This document shows positions 56,931 to 64,000 of a stretch of DNA of 64,000 nt, piece after piece. Positions within the stretch are counted from its first letter, which is position 1. Each line of letters opens with the position of its first letter. The position numbers and the translations under genes are program-made. Below the pieces are notes generated by a model. The model was not told the origin of the DNA, did not search any database, and worked only from the letters and a program-made list of their open reading frames with translations. Source of the DNA: Sphingomonas pseudosanguinis (GTDB lineage: Bacteria > Pseudomonadota > Alphaproteobacteria > Sphingomonadales > Sphingomonadaceae); NCBI RefSeq assembly GCF_014196255.1, contig NZ_JACIDH010000001.1, positions 744,001-808,000 on the forward strand, read 5' to 3'.

Positions 56931-58444
56931 TCGGAAAAGCCGGGGGCGGGGGTGCCCTTGCGCAAACGGGGCATGGAGGTCAGCGGCGCGGGGCTTTGCG
57001 CGCCCGTCACCGGGCGGCCCTGAACGGGCGCGGCCATCGTCGGCACGGGGCGCGGCTGGCTGGACCCCGCCGAGATACGGCCGAGCAGCACCCGCTCGGC
57101 GTCGTTCGGCGCGCGTTCGCCATCGGTGGGCAGCGCGATGTCGGACGGCGAATTGACCGGCTTCACCAGATAGGGGGTGATGATGATGACGAGTTCGGTC
57201 TCCTTGCGCTTGAACGCATTGGAGCGGAACAGCGCGCCGATCAGCGGTAGGTCGCCCAGCCAAGGCGCTTTTTCGATCGAATTGTCGCGGGTGTTGGACA
57301 ACAGGCCGGCGATCATCATGCTCTGCCCCGATCCCAGCTCCAGCGTCGTCTCCGCGCGGCGGGTGGTCAGGGCCGGGATGGTGAACTTGTCCAGCGTCAC
57401 CGCGCCGGCCGAGGAAATCTCCGACACCTCGGGCCGGACCCGCAGCGAAATGCGGCCATCGGCCAGCACGGTCGGCGTATAGGACAGGCTGACGCCATAT
57501 TGCTTATAGTCGACCGACACCGTGCCCAGCGACGCGGACATCGGAATGGGGATTTCGCCGCCGGCCAGGAAGGTCGCGGTCTCCCCCGACAACGCGGTCA
57601 GGTTGGGATTGGCGAGCGTCGAGACCTGTCCCAGCGTCTCGCCCAGGTCCATGGCTCCCAGCAGGTCCATGCCCAGCACCCGGCCGCCGAGGCCCAGGGT
57701 CGTGCGCAGCGGCCCCTGGTTGAAGCCATATTGGGTGCCGATCGTCGTCCCGGCCGCGTTGTTCAGATCGGTGATCGTCCCCGCATTGCGGCCCGACCCG
57801 ACGCCGAAGATGAAGCCGCTGGAATTGCGGTCGCGGTTCAGCAGATTGACGCCGATCGACTTGACGAAGCTGCGATTGACCTCGGCGATGCGGACCTGAA
57901 GATTGACCTGCAACGGGGTCGCGGTCTTCAGGCGGCTGATGACCTTGGTATCCTTGCCGACAAAGGCCTGGACCAGTCGTTCGGCCTCGGCGACGTCGTC
58001 GGGCGCGGCGACCGTTCCGGTCAGCAGGATCAGGCCGTTCATCGGCGTCGCCGCGATCTGCGCCTCGGGCATGGCGAGCCGCAGCATCCGGCCGATCGAA
58101 TCGAAATTGTTGCCGACGCGGACGGTGGTCGCATAGACGACCGCGCCGCCGCGCGCCGTCGCCGACACGGTCGTTTCTCCGGGCTTCTTGCCGAAGATAT
58201 AGAGCTGCGTCGGGGAGCGGACCTGGACATCGGCGATGCTGTCATCGGCGACGAACAGGTCGGTCATCGGGCGCGGCAGGGTGATCAGCCGCGCGCGACC
58301 CGTGTTGATCTCCAACGTGCGGCCACCGGTGTCCTCGCCCCGTGGATCGGCGCGCACGGGGGCGGGCGCGAGGATCAACGGTGCCAGCATCAGTGAGATA
58401 GCGGCGGTGCGGCCCAGGGCCGCCCAGGGCAGGTGCTTCGTCAT
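56927..58444 (-). CDS. cpaC: tad outer-membrane secretin CpaC
   Basis: The 505-aa protein has a signal peptide ending VRAD, an N-terminal pilus-secretin/BON-type region (TLEINTGRARLITLP; LILLTGTVAAPDDVAEAERL), and the secretin domain (LTALSGETATFLAGGEIPIP, LRVRPEVSEIS, MIAGLLSNT, LPLIGALFRS, ELVIIITPYLV). It forms the outer-membrane pore for the pilus. Its stop overlaps cpaD. Confidence 0.95.
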   Translation of the reverse strand: MTKHLPWAALGRTAAISLMLAPLILAPAPVRADPRGEDTGGRTLEINTGRARLITLPRPMTDLFVADDSIADVQVRSPTQLYIFGKKPGETTVSATARGGAVVYATTVRVGNNFDSIGRMLRLAMPEAQIAATPMNGLILLTGTVAAPDDVAEAERLVQAFVGKDTKVISRLKTATPLQVNLQVRIAEVNRSFVKSIGVNLLNRDRNSSGFIFGVGSGRNAGTITDLNNAAGTTIGTQYGFNQGPLRTTLGLGGRVLGMDLLGAMDLGETLGQVSTLANPNLTALSGETATFLAGGEIPIPMSASLGTVSVDYKQYGVSLSYTPTVLADGRISLRVRPEVSEISSAGAVTLDKFTIPALTTRRAETTLELGSGQSMMIAGLLSNTRDNSIEKAPWLGDLPLIGALFRSNAFKRKETELVIIITPYLVKPVNSPSDIALPTDGERAPNDAERVLLGRISAGSSQPRPVPTMAAPVQGRPVTGAQSPAPLTSMPRLRKGTPAPGFSE

Positions 58445-58449
58445 GATCC

Positions 58450-59463
58450 TTACTGATCCCCCGCGCCGCTATTGGTCGGGCTGGCCGGTGCGGCGTCCGC
58501 CTTGGGCCCGCCGCCCGAGCCCCGCGCGACGCGCACGCCGAAGCCTTCGGTGGTGACGGGACCTGTGGCGGCGGGGCCTGTGGCGGCCGGACCCGTGGCG
58601 GCGGCGCCGGGGGCGGTCAAGGCGCCGCGCTGGCGACCCGGGACGGTCCGCCGCTGGTAGCGCGAGATGTCGCCGCCGGTGACATAGGAGGCACGGTCCG
58701 CCACCGGTGCCGCGGCGCCGCCACCCGGATTCTGCAGATCCTCGGGCCGGTCGGCCAGCGCGCGCAGCGACAGCGAAAGCGTGCCGACCGTCTGCGCGAC
58801 CGCCAGCTGCTCGGCGATCTTGGGCGTGGCTTCAACCGTGACCGTGGTGAAGGTCTGGATGGGCGTCTTGCCGTCATTGCCCGACTGGCCATCGGTGCGC
58901 TGGTCGGTGGCGAGCACGCGGACGTTGCGCAGGATCGTCTCCGACACCTTCAGCGGCGGGCCGTCCCCGCCGCCCGCCACGTCCTGGGTCAGGACGACGT
59001 CGATATGGTCGCCGGGAAACACGAATCCCGCCACCCCGGTCTGCGCCGACACCGGCACCGTCACCGCGCGCATTCCCGGGGTCAGCGCGGCGGCCAGGAA
59101 GCCGCGATCACCCGATTTGACGACCGCGCCTTGCGTCAGCGGCTGGCCGGCGGTGATCGCGAAGCGAACCACCGTGCCCAGCAGCTTGGACATATCGGTC
59201 TGGTCCTTCAGGAAATAGGCGCCGCCGACCAGCTCCTTGGGCCAGGGCTGGAACTTCAGGGATGCGGAATCGATGATGGTCCCGACCGGCAGCGCGCGCG
59301 TCGCGACCAGGATTTCGGGGCCGGGTTCGGGCGGGGGCGTGACGATGACGGCGGCACCCGCCTGGGGCGCGGCGCTGCCCGCCGTCAGCGTGCGCGCGAA
59401 CACGGCGGTCATCCCTGCGACCAGCAGGGCGCCCACCAGCAGTAAGATCTTGCGACTGTCCAT
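58450..59463 (-). CDS. cpaB: pilus assembly protein CpaB
   Basis: The 337-aa protein has an N-terminal membrane segment (ILLLVGALLVAGMTAVFA), an SAF/RcpC domain (VLVATRALPVGTIIDSASL region, then PVSAQTGVAGFVFPGDHIDVVLTQD), and a Thr/Ala/Pro-Gly low-complexity C-terminal tail including AATGPAATGPAATGP repeats. It lies 5 nt before cpaC. I start at the ATG at 59463. Confidence 0.93.
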   Translation of the reverse strand: MDSRKILLLVGALLVAGMTAVFARTLTAGSAAPQAGAAVIVTPPPEPGPEILVATRALPVGTIIDSASLKFQPWPKELVGGAYFLKDQTDMSKLLGTVVRFAITAGQPLTQGAVVKSGDRGFLAAALTPGMRAVTVPVSAQTGVAGFVFPGDHIDVVLTQDVAGGGDGPPLKVSETILRNVRVLATDQRTDGQSGNDGKTPIQTFTTVTVEATPKIAEQLAVAQTVGTLSLSLRALADRPEDLQNPGGGAAAPVADRASYVTGGDISRYQRRTVPGRQRGALTAPGAAATGPAATGPAATGPVTTEGFGVRVARGSGGGPKADAAPASPTNSGAGDQ

Positions 59464-59515
59464 CCTGCGTTCTTCGGCTTTCGTGCCGGGCATCCCGCCC
59501 GATAAGTTTGGCGTA

Positions 59516-60001
59516 TCAGCTATGCGAAAAGGGGTTAAATATCGGTTCCTGCAGGATCAGCAGCCCAGCCATCGCGATGGCCACGCCGTAGGGAACCTCG
59601 ATCGCATCGCCGCCGCGCGCACGCCGCAGCCGATGGTCGATCAGCATCGTCAGCGTCACGACCCCGCCGAGCAGCGACATCAGCACCAGCATCCGCAGCA
59701 GCACGCCCAGCGGCAGCCACAAGGCGAGCGCCGCGATCATCTTCACGTCGCCGCCGCCCATCATCCCGACCCGAAAGGCCAGCGCAAAGAGCAGGAACAT
59801 GCCGACCGCCCCGCCGATCTGCAGCAGCGCATCGGGCCAGAGCGGCAGGCCCGATGCCCACCACCACAAGGGGGCGATCAAGGCGATCGCGATATTCTTG
59901 CGATCGGCGATCTCGCGAGTGCGCGCATCCTCGATCCCGGCGGACAGCAGCAGCAGGCCGAGCGCGCAGAGCAGGGCAATACGGATGACGGACCAGTCCA
60001 T
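59516..60001 (-). CDS. cpaA: prepilin peptidase CpaA/TadV (A24 family)
   Basis: This membrane aspartyl protease should cut the leader of tad prepilins. The 161-aa protein has the first catalytic Asp in IEDARTREI and the second in GMMGGGDVKM (GxGD motif), with about five helices. It is the first gene of the tad operon. No flp-type pilin gene precedes it here. Confidence 0.92.
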   Translation of the reverse strand: MDWSVIRIALLCALGLLLLSAGIEDARTREIADRKNIAIALIAPLWWWASGLPLWPDALLQIGGAVGMFLLFALAFRVGMMGGGDVKMIAALALWLPLGVLLRMLVLMSLLGGVVTLTMLIDHRLRRARGGDAIEVPYGVAIAMAGLLILQEPIFNPFSHS

Positions 60002-60053
60002 AGGGCAAAAGCTCCTAGACGGCGGGGCTTTCCAAACCGTAACCGGGGATCGA

Positions 60054-60992
60054 ATGACCGATGCGCCCGCTTCCGCCCTTGCCCTTCGCCGCCGCTTTCC
60101 CGCATCGGCGCGCCTGTCGCGCTGGGCGGCGCCCGATGGCTGGTCGCATCGGCGGTTCGACTGGGCGGCGGTGCGGCCCGTCGGGCGGTTGCTGTTCCAG
60201 ACCGGGCGTGCCGACATCATCGAGAAATATCTGGAGGTCTTCGCCCATCTGGTCGAACGCGGCTGGAGCGTCACCGCCTTCGACTGGCGCGGGCAGGGGG
60301 GATCGGGGCGGCTGAGCCCGGACCCGCATGTCGGGCATGGCGGCGACTTTTCGATACTGGTCGACGATCTGCGCGCCTTCTGGGCCGAATGGCGGGGCGA
60401 GGCGGACGGCCCGGCCGTGCTGCTCGGCCACTCGATGGGCGGGCATCTGGCGCTGCGGGCCATGGTCGAAGGCGCGGTCGTCCCGGATGCGCTGATCCTG
60501 GTCGCGCCGATGCTGGGCCTGCGCCTGCCGTTCGGGCCGGGCCTGAGCGCGGCGATCATCGGTTGCATGGGCAGCGCATGCCCCACGCGCGGCATCTGGC
60601 GCGCGCGCGAATCGGCGGGCATGCACACGCGGCAACGCAATCTGACCCATGATGTCGGCCGCTATGAGGACGAGGCCTTCTGGTATGCGCGGCATCCCGA
60701 ACTGGCGCTGGGGCCGCCAAGCTGGGGATGGGTGGCGGCCGCACTTCGCTCTATTGGGGGATTGATAACCGACACGCGGCTCGACGCGATGACGGTGCCG
60801 ACGCTGATGCTGCTGGCCGATGCCGACCGGCTGGTCGACCCGGATGCCGCCGCGCGGACGGCCGCGCGGATCGGCGCACGGCTCGTCCGCTTCGGACCCG
60901 AGGCGGCGCACGAGCTACTGCGCGAGGCGGACCCGGTGCGTTTGCGCGCGTTGGCGGCGATCGATGCCTTTCTGGACGAGATCGCGCGGTGA
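60054..60992 (+). CDS. alpha/beta hydrolase (lysophospholipase-like)
   Basis: The 312-aa protein has FDWRGQGGSGR (76-86), the nucleophile elbow GHSMGG (125-130, Ser127), acid ADADRLVDPD and the C-terminal EAAHELL histidine, matching the monoacylglycerol lipase/PldB type. The substrate is unknown. GGGGA precedes the ATG at 60054. It diverges from cpaA and overlaps the next gene as GTGA. Confidence 0.88.
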   Translation: MTDAPASALALRRRFPASARLSRWAAPDGWSHRRFDWAAVRPVGRLLFQTGRADIIEKYLEVFAHLVERGWSVTAFDWRGQGGSGRLSPDPHVGHGGDFSILVDDLRAFWAEWRGEADGPAVLLGHSMGGHLALRAMVEGAVVPDALILVAPMLGLRLPFGPGLSAAIIGCMGSACPTRGIWRARESAGMHTRQRNLTHDVGRYEDEAFWYARHPELALGPPSWGWVAAALRSIGGLITDTRLDAMTVPTLMLLADADRLVDPDAAARTAARIGARLVRFGPEAAHELLREADPVRLRALAAIDAFLDEIAR

Positions 60993-62068
60993 CCTGGGAC
61001 ATCGCGATCATCGGCGCAGGCATGGCCGGGGCGAGCCTGGCCGCCGCCATCGGTCCCCGTGCGCGCGTCGTCCTGATCGAGGCGGAGGATCTGCCCGGCC
61101 GTCATGCGACGGGCCGGTCGGCGGCCTTCTGGTCGGAAACCTATGGCGGCCCGGCGGTGCAGCCGCTGACCACCGCCTCCGGCCCCGCCTTGCGCGATGG
61201 CGGCTATCTGACGCCCTTGGGGTCGCTGCATATCGGGCGGCGCGAGGATGCGGGCCGGATCGACCGACTGCTCGCCGATTTCGAGGGCAGCGGTGTCGAG
61301 TTGCAGCGCGTCGATCCCGCCGCGCGTGTGCCAGGCCTTCGCCCCGAATGGGTGCACGGCGTGTGGGAGCCGAGCTGCGCCTATATCGATGTCGCCGCGC
61401 TGCATGCCGATTATCTGGCGGCGGCGAAGGCGGCGGGTGCCGCGCTGATAACCGATGCCGCGCTGCTGACGGCGGAGCGGCGCGACGGCATATGGCGGCT
61501 GGAGACCAAGGCCGGCCCGGTGCGGGCGCGGCTGCTGGTCAATGCGGCGGGCGCCTGGGCCGATACGGTCGCCGGCATCGCGGGCGCGGCGCCGATCGGT
61601 ATCACCCCCTATCGCCGCACGATGATGCAACTGCGCACCGACCCGCCCGCGCCCGCCGGCCTGCCGCACGTCATCGACATCAACGGCCGATTCTATTTCA
61701 AGCCCGAGGCCGGCGGCCGGCTCTGGCTGACCCCGCATGACGAGACGCCCAGCGTCCCCTGCGACATCGCGCCTGAGGAATGGGACGTGGCGGTGGCGAT
61801 CGACCGGCTGGAGAAAACGGTCGACTGGCACGTCGAAGCGGTCGAGCGCCGCTGGGCCGGCCTGCGCAGCTTCGCCCCCGACCGCGCGCCGGTCTATGGG
61901 TTCGACCCGAAGATGCCGGGCTTTTTCTGGTGCGCAGGGCAGGGCGGCTTCGGCATCCAGACCGCGCCGGCGGCGGCGGCGTTGGCGGCGGGATTGCTGC
62001 TGGGGGAGAAGGATGTGCCTGCGGGGGTGGATGCGGCACGCTATGGCGTGGGGCGGTTTTTAGCCTAG
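60989..62068 (+). CDS. FAD-dependent oxidoreductase (DAO family)
   Basis: The 359-aa protein has an N-terminal FAD-binding dinucleotide fold (DIAIIGAGMAGASLAAAI), the GRSAAFWSETYGGP segment, and a C-terminal GFFWCAGQGGFGIQTAPA typical of D-amino-acid-oxidase-like enzymes. It should oxidise an amine or amino acid. It starts at a GTG overlapping the hydrolase stop, so the pair forms one operon. Confidence 0.88.
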   Translation: MTWDIAIIGAGMAGASLAAAIGPRARVVLIEAEDLPGRHATGRSAAFWSETYGGPAVQPLTTASGPALRDGGYLTPLGSLHIGRREDAGRIDRLLADFEGSGVELQRVDPAARVPGLRPEWVHGVWEPSCAYIDVAALHADYLAAAKAAGAALITDAALLTAERRDGIWRLETKAGPVRARLLVNAAGAWADTVAGIAGAAPIGITPYRRTMMQLRTDPPAPAGLPHVIDINGRFYFKPEAGGRLWLTPHDETPSVPCDIAPEEWDVAVAIDRLEKTVDWHVEAVERRWAGLRSFAPDRAPVYGFDPKMPGFFWCAGQGGFGIQTAPAAAALAAGLLLGEKDVPAGVDAARYGVGRFLA

Positions 62069-62326
62069 CGTTGCATTTGACCGCTATCGCTAAAACCTGG
62101 ACGCTTCGGCAGGCAATCTAGCTGGCCGAAAGCAGCCATTCGTTCCGCGCGATCATTCCCATTTCGCCATCCTCAAGGGCCAGTTTCGGGAAAACGCAAT
62201 CGGGAACATATTCTGGGAAAGTGGACGCTTCGGGCATCATACGGTGCGATCGCCAGGGCGGCATTCCCCACAACGGGTTCGTTTTCGGGAAGGGTCGTGT
62301 TCGGCCGAGGCGCCGGCTAGGTATGG
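62069..62326. other. gene-free stretch with degenerate repeat remnants
   Basis: No convincing gene is seen. The sequence is lower in GC and contains repeated phrases such as TGGACGCTTCGG, GAAAGCAGCCATTCG and TTTCGGGAAAACG, which read like decayed copies of a dispersed repeat. A 77-codon open frame on the minus strand (62118-62351) lacks coding character. Confidence 0.5.
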
Positions 62327-62863
62327 ATGATGTCCTTTCTTGATGCCGCATCCAGCGAAGGGCCGTTTGTCCTCACAGAGCACGATGCCGTCGACGTTCT
62401 TGACCTGTATGCTCGGTGTATCGACTACTTCATGTTGCAGGACGGGGAGCCGGCGACGCTGGCGGATGCGATCGAGCTGTTCTGGGATGTTCCGGAGGAA
62501 AAAAGTGCGGTCGATCAGACCGTAATGGGCTGGCGGGGCGAGAATGGGCTCATGGCGGTGGGCGCCATTCTACGCGACTACCCAAGCAATGGTGTCTGGT
62601 ATCTCGGGTTCATGATCGTTGATGCAGCCGCCAGAGGAAAAGGCATCGGCAGGTCTATCTATGACGTGATCGAGCGATGGGCGGTGGATCGCGGCGCGCA
62701 GGAAATACGCCTTGCCGTGCTTGAGGTGAACGGGGCAGCGGAAAGGTTCTGGCGGTCGCTAGGTTACAGAGAGCTTCGGCGGGTCGGTCCTGACACGTTC
62801 AAGGCGCGAAGCCATCATCGCGTTGAGCTGTGCCGGCTTTTAGGCGGCAATCTGCCCGCGTAG
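62327..62863 (+). CDS. GNAT-family N-acetyltransferase
   Basis: The 178-aa protein has a GNAT core: WYLGFMIVDAAARGKGIGRSIY in parts, with the acetyl-CoA loop RGKGIG (103-108), followed by LAVLEVNGAAERFWRSLGYRE. The substrate is unknown. GC and codon use are lower than in the neighbours, and repeat remnants lie on both sides, suggesting acquisition. Two ATGs (62327 and 62330) are possible. Confidence 0.85.
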   Translation: MMSFLDAASSEGPFVLTEHDAVDVLDLYARCIDYFMLQDGEPATLADAIELFWDVPEEKSAVDQTVMGWRGENGLMAVGAILRDYPSNGVWYLGFMIVDAAARGKGIGRSIYDVIERWAVDRGAQEIRLAVLEVNGAAERFWRSLGYRELRRVGPDTFKARSHHRVELCRLLGGNLPA

Positions 62864-63007
62864 CCCGGCTCGTGGGTGCAATTGGCATTCCCGATCCTTT
62901 TTGGGAAAGGTGGGATGGCGCAGCGTCGGCTGTGGGGGCGGCATCCTCATAAGCGGAATGTCCGCCACCCATTCATTTCACCCTTTGTCGACGTGGCGGC
63001 GTTCGTC

Positions 63008-63445
63008 CTACTTCCGAAACGTCTCCGCCGCATCGCTCGCCAGCTTGTCGGCGCGTTCGTTGTCCGGGTGGCCGGCATGGCCCTTCACCCATTTCCATTC
63101 GATCTGGTGGCGCTCCGCCGCCGCGAGCAGCGCCTGCCAGAGTTCGGCGTTCTTGACCGGCTTCTTGTCCGCCGTGCGCCAGCCGTTGCGCTTCCAGCCG
63201 TGAATCCATTTGGTCAGGCCGTCCATCACGTATCGGCTGTCAGTCGACAGCGTGACGGCGCAAGGACGCTTCAGGGCGTTCAGCGCCTCGATCGCCGCCA
63301 TCAGCTCCATACGGTTGTTGGTCGTCAGGGCCTCGCCGCCCGACAATTCCTTTTCATGCACGCCCGATCGGATCAGCGCGCCCCAGCCGCCGGGGCCGGG
63401 ATTGCCCTTGCACGCGCCGTCGGTGGCGATCTCGACCGGGGTCAC
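63008..63445 (-). CDS. rnhA: ribonuclease HI
   Basis: RNase HI cuts the RNA strand of RNA-DNA hybrids. The 145-aa protein has the four catalytic acids Asp9, Glu47, Asp69 and Asp133, and motifs [22 protein letters not shown] and [14 protein letters not shown]. It starts at a GTG overlapping the thrB stop (GTGA), an arrangement common in alphaproteobacteria. Confidence 0.96.
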   Translation of the reverse strand: MTPVEIATDGACKGNPGPGGWGALIRSGVHEKELSGGEALTTNNRMELMAAIEALNALKRPCAVTLSTDSRYVMDGLTKWIHGWKRNGWRTADKKPVKNAELWQALLAAAERHQIEWKWVKGHAGHPDNERADKLASDAAETFRK

Positions 63446-64000
63446 AGTCCGGCCTTTCCATCGCGATAGGCGATATAGCGCCGCCAATAGGCGAGCGGGT
63501 CCTTGCGCGTCACCAGCGCGTCGGCGGGGGTGTTGAGCCAGTCCCAGGCGCGCGACAGGGCGAAGCGCAGGCATGCCCCCATGGCCAGCTTGGCGAAGGC
63601 CGCGCGCTCGGTGTCGGTCAGCGGGAAGTGGCGTTCATACCCCTCGATCAGCGCCCCGCCGATCTCGGGCGCATAGGTCTCGCCGCTGGCATCGAAGCTC
63701 CACGCCGAGTGCATGACGGCGAGGTCGTAGACCCGGTAATCGGTGCAGGCGAAATAGAAGTCGATCAGCCCCGTGACCGTGTCGCCCAGCACCAGCACAT
63801 TGTCGGGGAACAGGTCGGCATGGATGACGCAGGTGTCGAGCGCCTGATCGTCCCAGCCGTCGAGCACCGCGTCCAGCGCCTCGCCCATCGCGTCGTGCAG
63901 GCCCGGCGCGATCCGGTCGAGGTCGCGCCCGCATTGCGCGAACAGCGGCCGCCAGCTGGCATGGCCCATCGAGTTCTCTCGGCGCTGCGGGAAGTCGGCG
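63442..64000 (-). CDS. thrB: homoserine kinase, C-terminal part (runs off the window)
   Basis: ThrB phosphorylates homoserine for threonine synthesis. About 185 C-terminal residues are visible; the 5' end lies beyond position 64000. The APH-type kinase motif [13 protein letters not shown] and [18 protein letters not shown] are present, and the visible N-terminal end ([18 protein letters not shown]) fits the family. The internal ATG at 63969 is not the start. rnhA follows with a 4-nt overlap. Confidence 0.92.
   Translation of the reverse strand, partial: ADFPQRRENSMGHASWRPLFAQCGRDLDRIAPGLHDAMGEALDAVLDGWDDQALDTCVIHADLFPDNVLVLGDTVTGLIDFYFACTDYRVYDLAVMHSAWSFDASGETYAPEIGGALIEGYERHFPLTDTERAAFAKLAMGACLRFALSRAWDWLNTPADALVTRKDPLAYWRRYIAYRDGKAGL

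Noticed and set aside
62118..62351. 77-codon open frame on the minus strand
   Set aside because: It has no ribosome site or protein-like pattern and overlaps the GNAT start and decayed repeat sequence.

Overview
This window looks like chromosomal core DNA of a high-GC alphaproteobacterium, most likely a Sphingomonas-type member of the Sphingomonadaceae. The evidence is the set of alphaproteobacterial genes (ATP12 chaperone, alpha-type SspB, HisE plus a HIT protein at the end of the his operon, glyQ-glyS-ppdK, hrcA-grpE apart from dnaK-dnaJ, a Cpa-type tad locus), many operons joined by ATGA/GTGA overlaps, and several families of short palindromic intergenic repeats. I see no tRNA, rRNA, CRISPR array, insertion sequence, prophage or plasmid function. 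The species call is inference; no database was searched.

Layout. 0.1-1.2 kb: lipoprotein plus EI24-type membrane protein. 1.3-4.0 kb: adenosine kinase facing an amino-acid permease, with a shared terminator. 4.4-8.4 kb: operon hisB-hisH-hisA-hisF-(51-aa protein)-hisE-HIT on the minus strand. 8.4-11.0 kb: sspB and fumC, separated by a decayed tandem duplication of their own junction. 11-16.3 kb: TRIC-like channel, three glycine-zipper envelope proteins, fluoride channel crcB overlapping an RluA-type pseudouridine synthase. 16.4-18.4 kb: a frameshifted ExbD-like remnant, then HAD phosphatase, small membrane protein and ATP12 as one coupled operon, followed by three and a half 136-bp tandem repeats. 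18.9-24.9 kb: gmk, gshB, yraN, two uncharacterised genes, rsmI, and a divergent penicillin-binding-protein activator with cutA. 25-28.7 kb: hemW, CAP-domain lipoprotein, a small unknown, rdgB, rph. 29-30.6 kb: hrcA-grpE. 30.7-34.7 kb: lone flagellin, exported metallophosphoesterase, PCuAC copper chaperone. 34.9-38.1 kb: dnaK-dnaJ with a heat-shock-type promoter. 38.1-46.2 kb: membrane protein, thioredoxin-like protein, purB, EF-hand protein, rplY, lipid kinase, TraB/GumN protein, and a coupled XRE-regulator/membrane-protein module. 46.4-52.3 kb: glyQ-glyS-ppdK. 52.5-60.0 kb: tad pilus locus cpaA-cpaB-cpaC-cpaD-cpaE-tadB-tadC, lacking cpaF and any pilin gene. 60-64 kb: alpha/beta hydrolase, FAD oxidoreductase, a lower-GC GNAT gene, rnhA, and the 3' part of homoserine kinase running off the edge.

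Functionally the window combines housekeeping (histidine, purine, glutathione, fumarate, glycyl-tRNA), protein quality control (HrcA, GrpE, DnaK, DnaJ, SspB) and an incomplete tad locus. I found no obvious new defence or metabolic system. The signals I rate highest are: (1) a repeat with a three-way-junction fold whose sequence differences between two copies 35 kb apart all keep the fold; (2) an in-frame repeat insertion and, 220 bp further on, a sharp low-GC patch inside glyS; (3) the tandem duplication that carried a dead fumC start into the sspB-fumC gap; (4) the tad locus without its ATPase; (5) two divergent gene pairs whose start codons overlap in a CATG; and (6) the XRE-controlled membrane module with an operator-like palindrome in its promoter.
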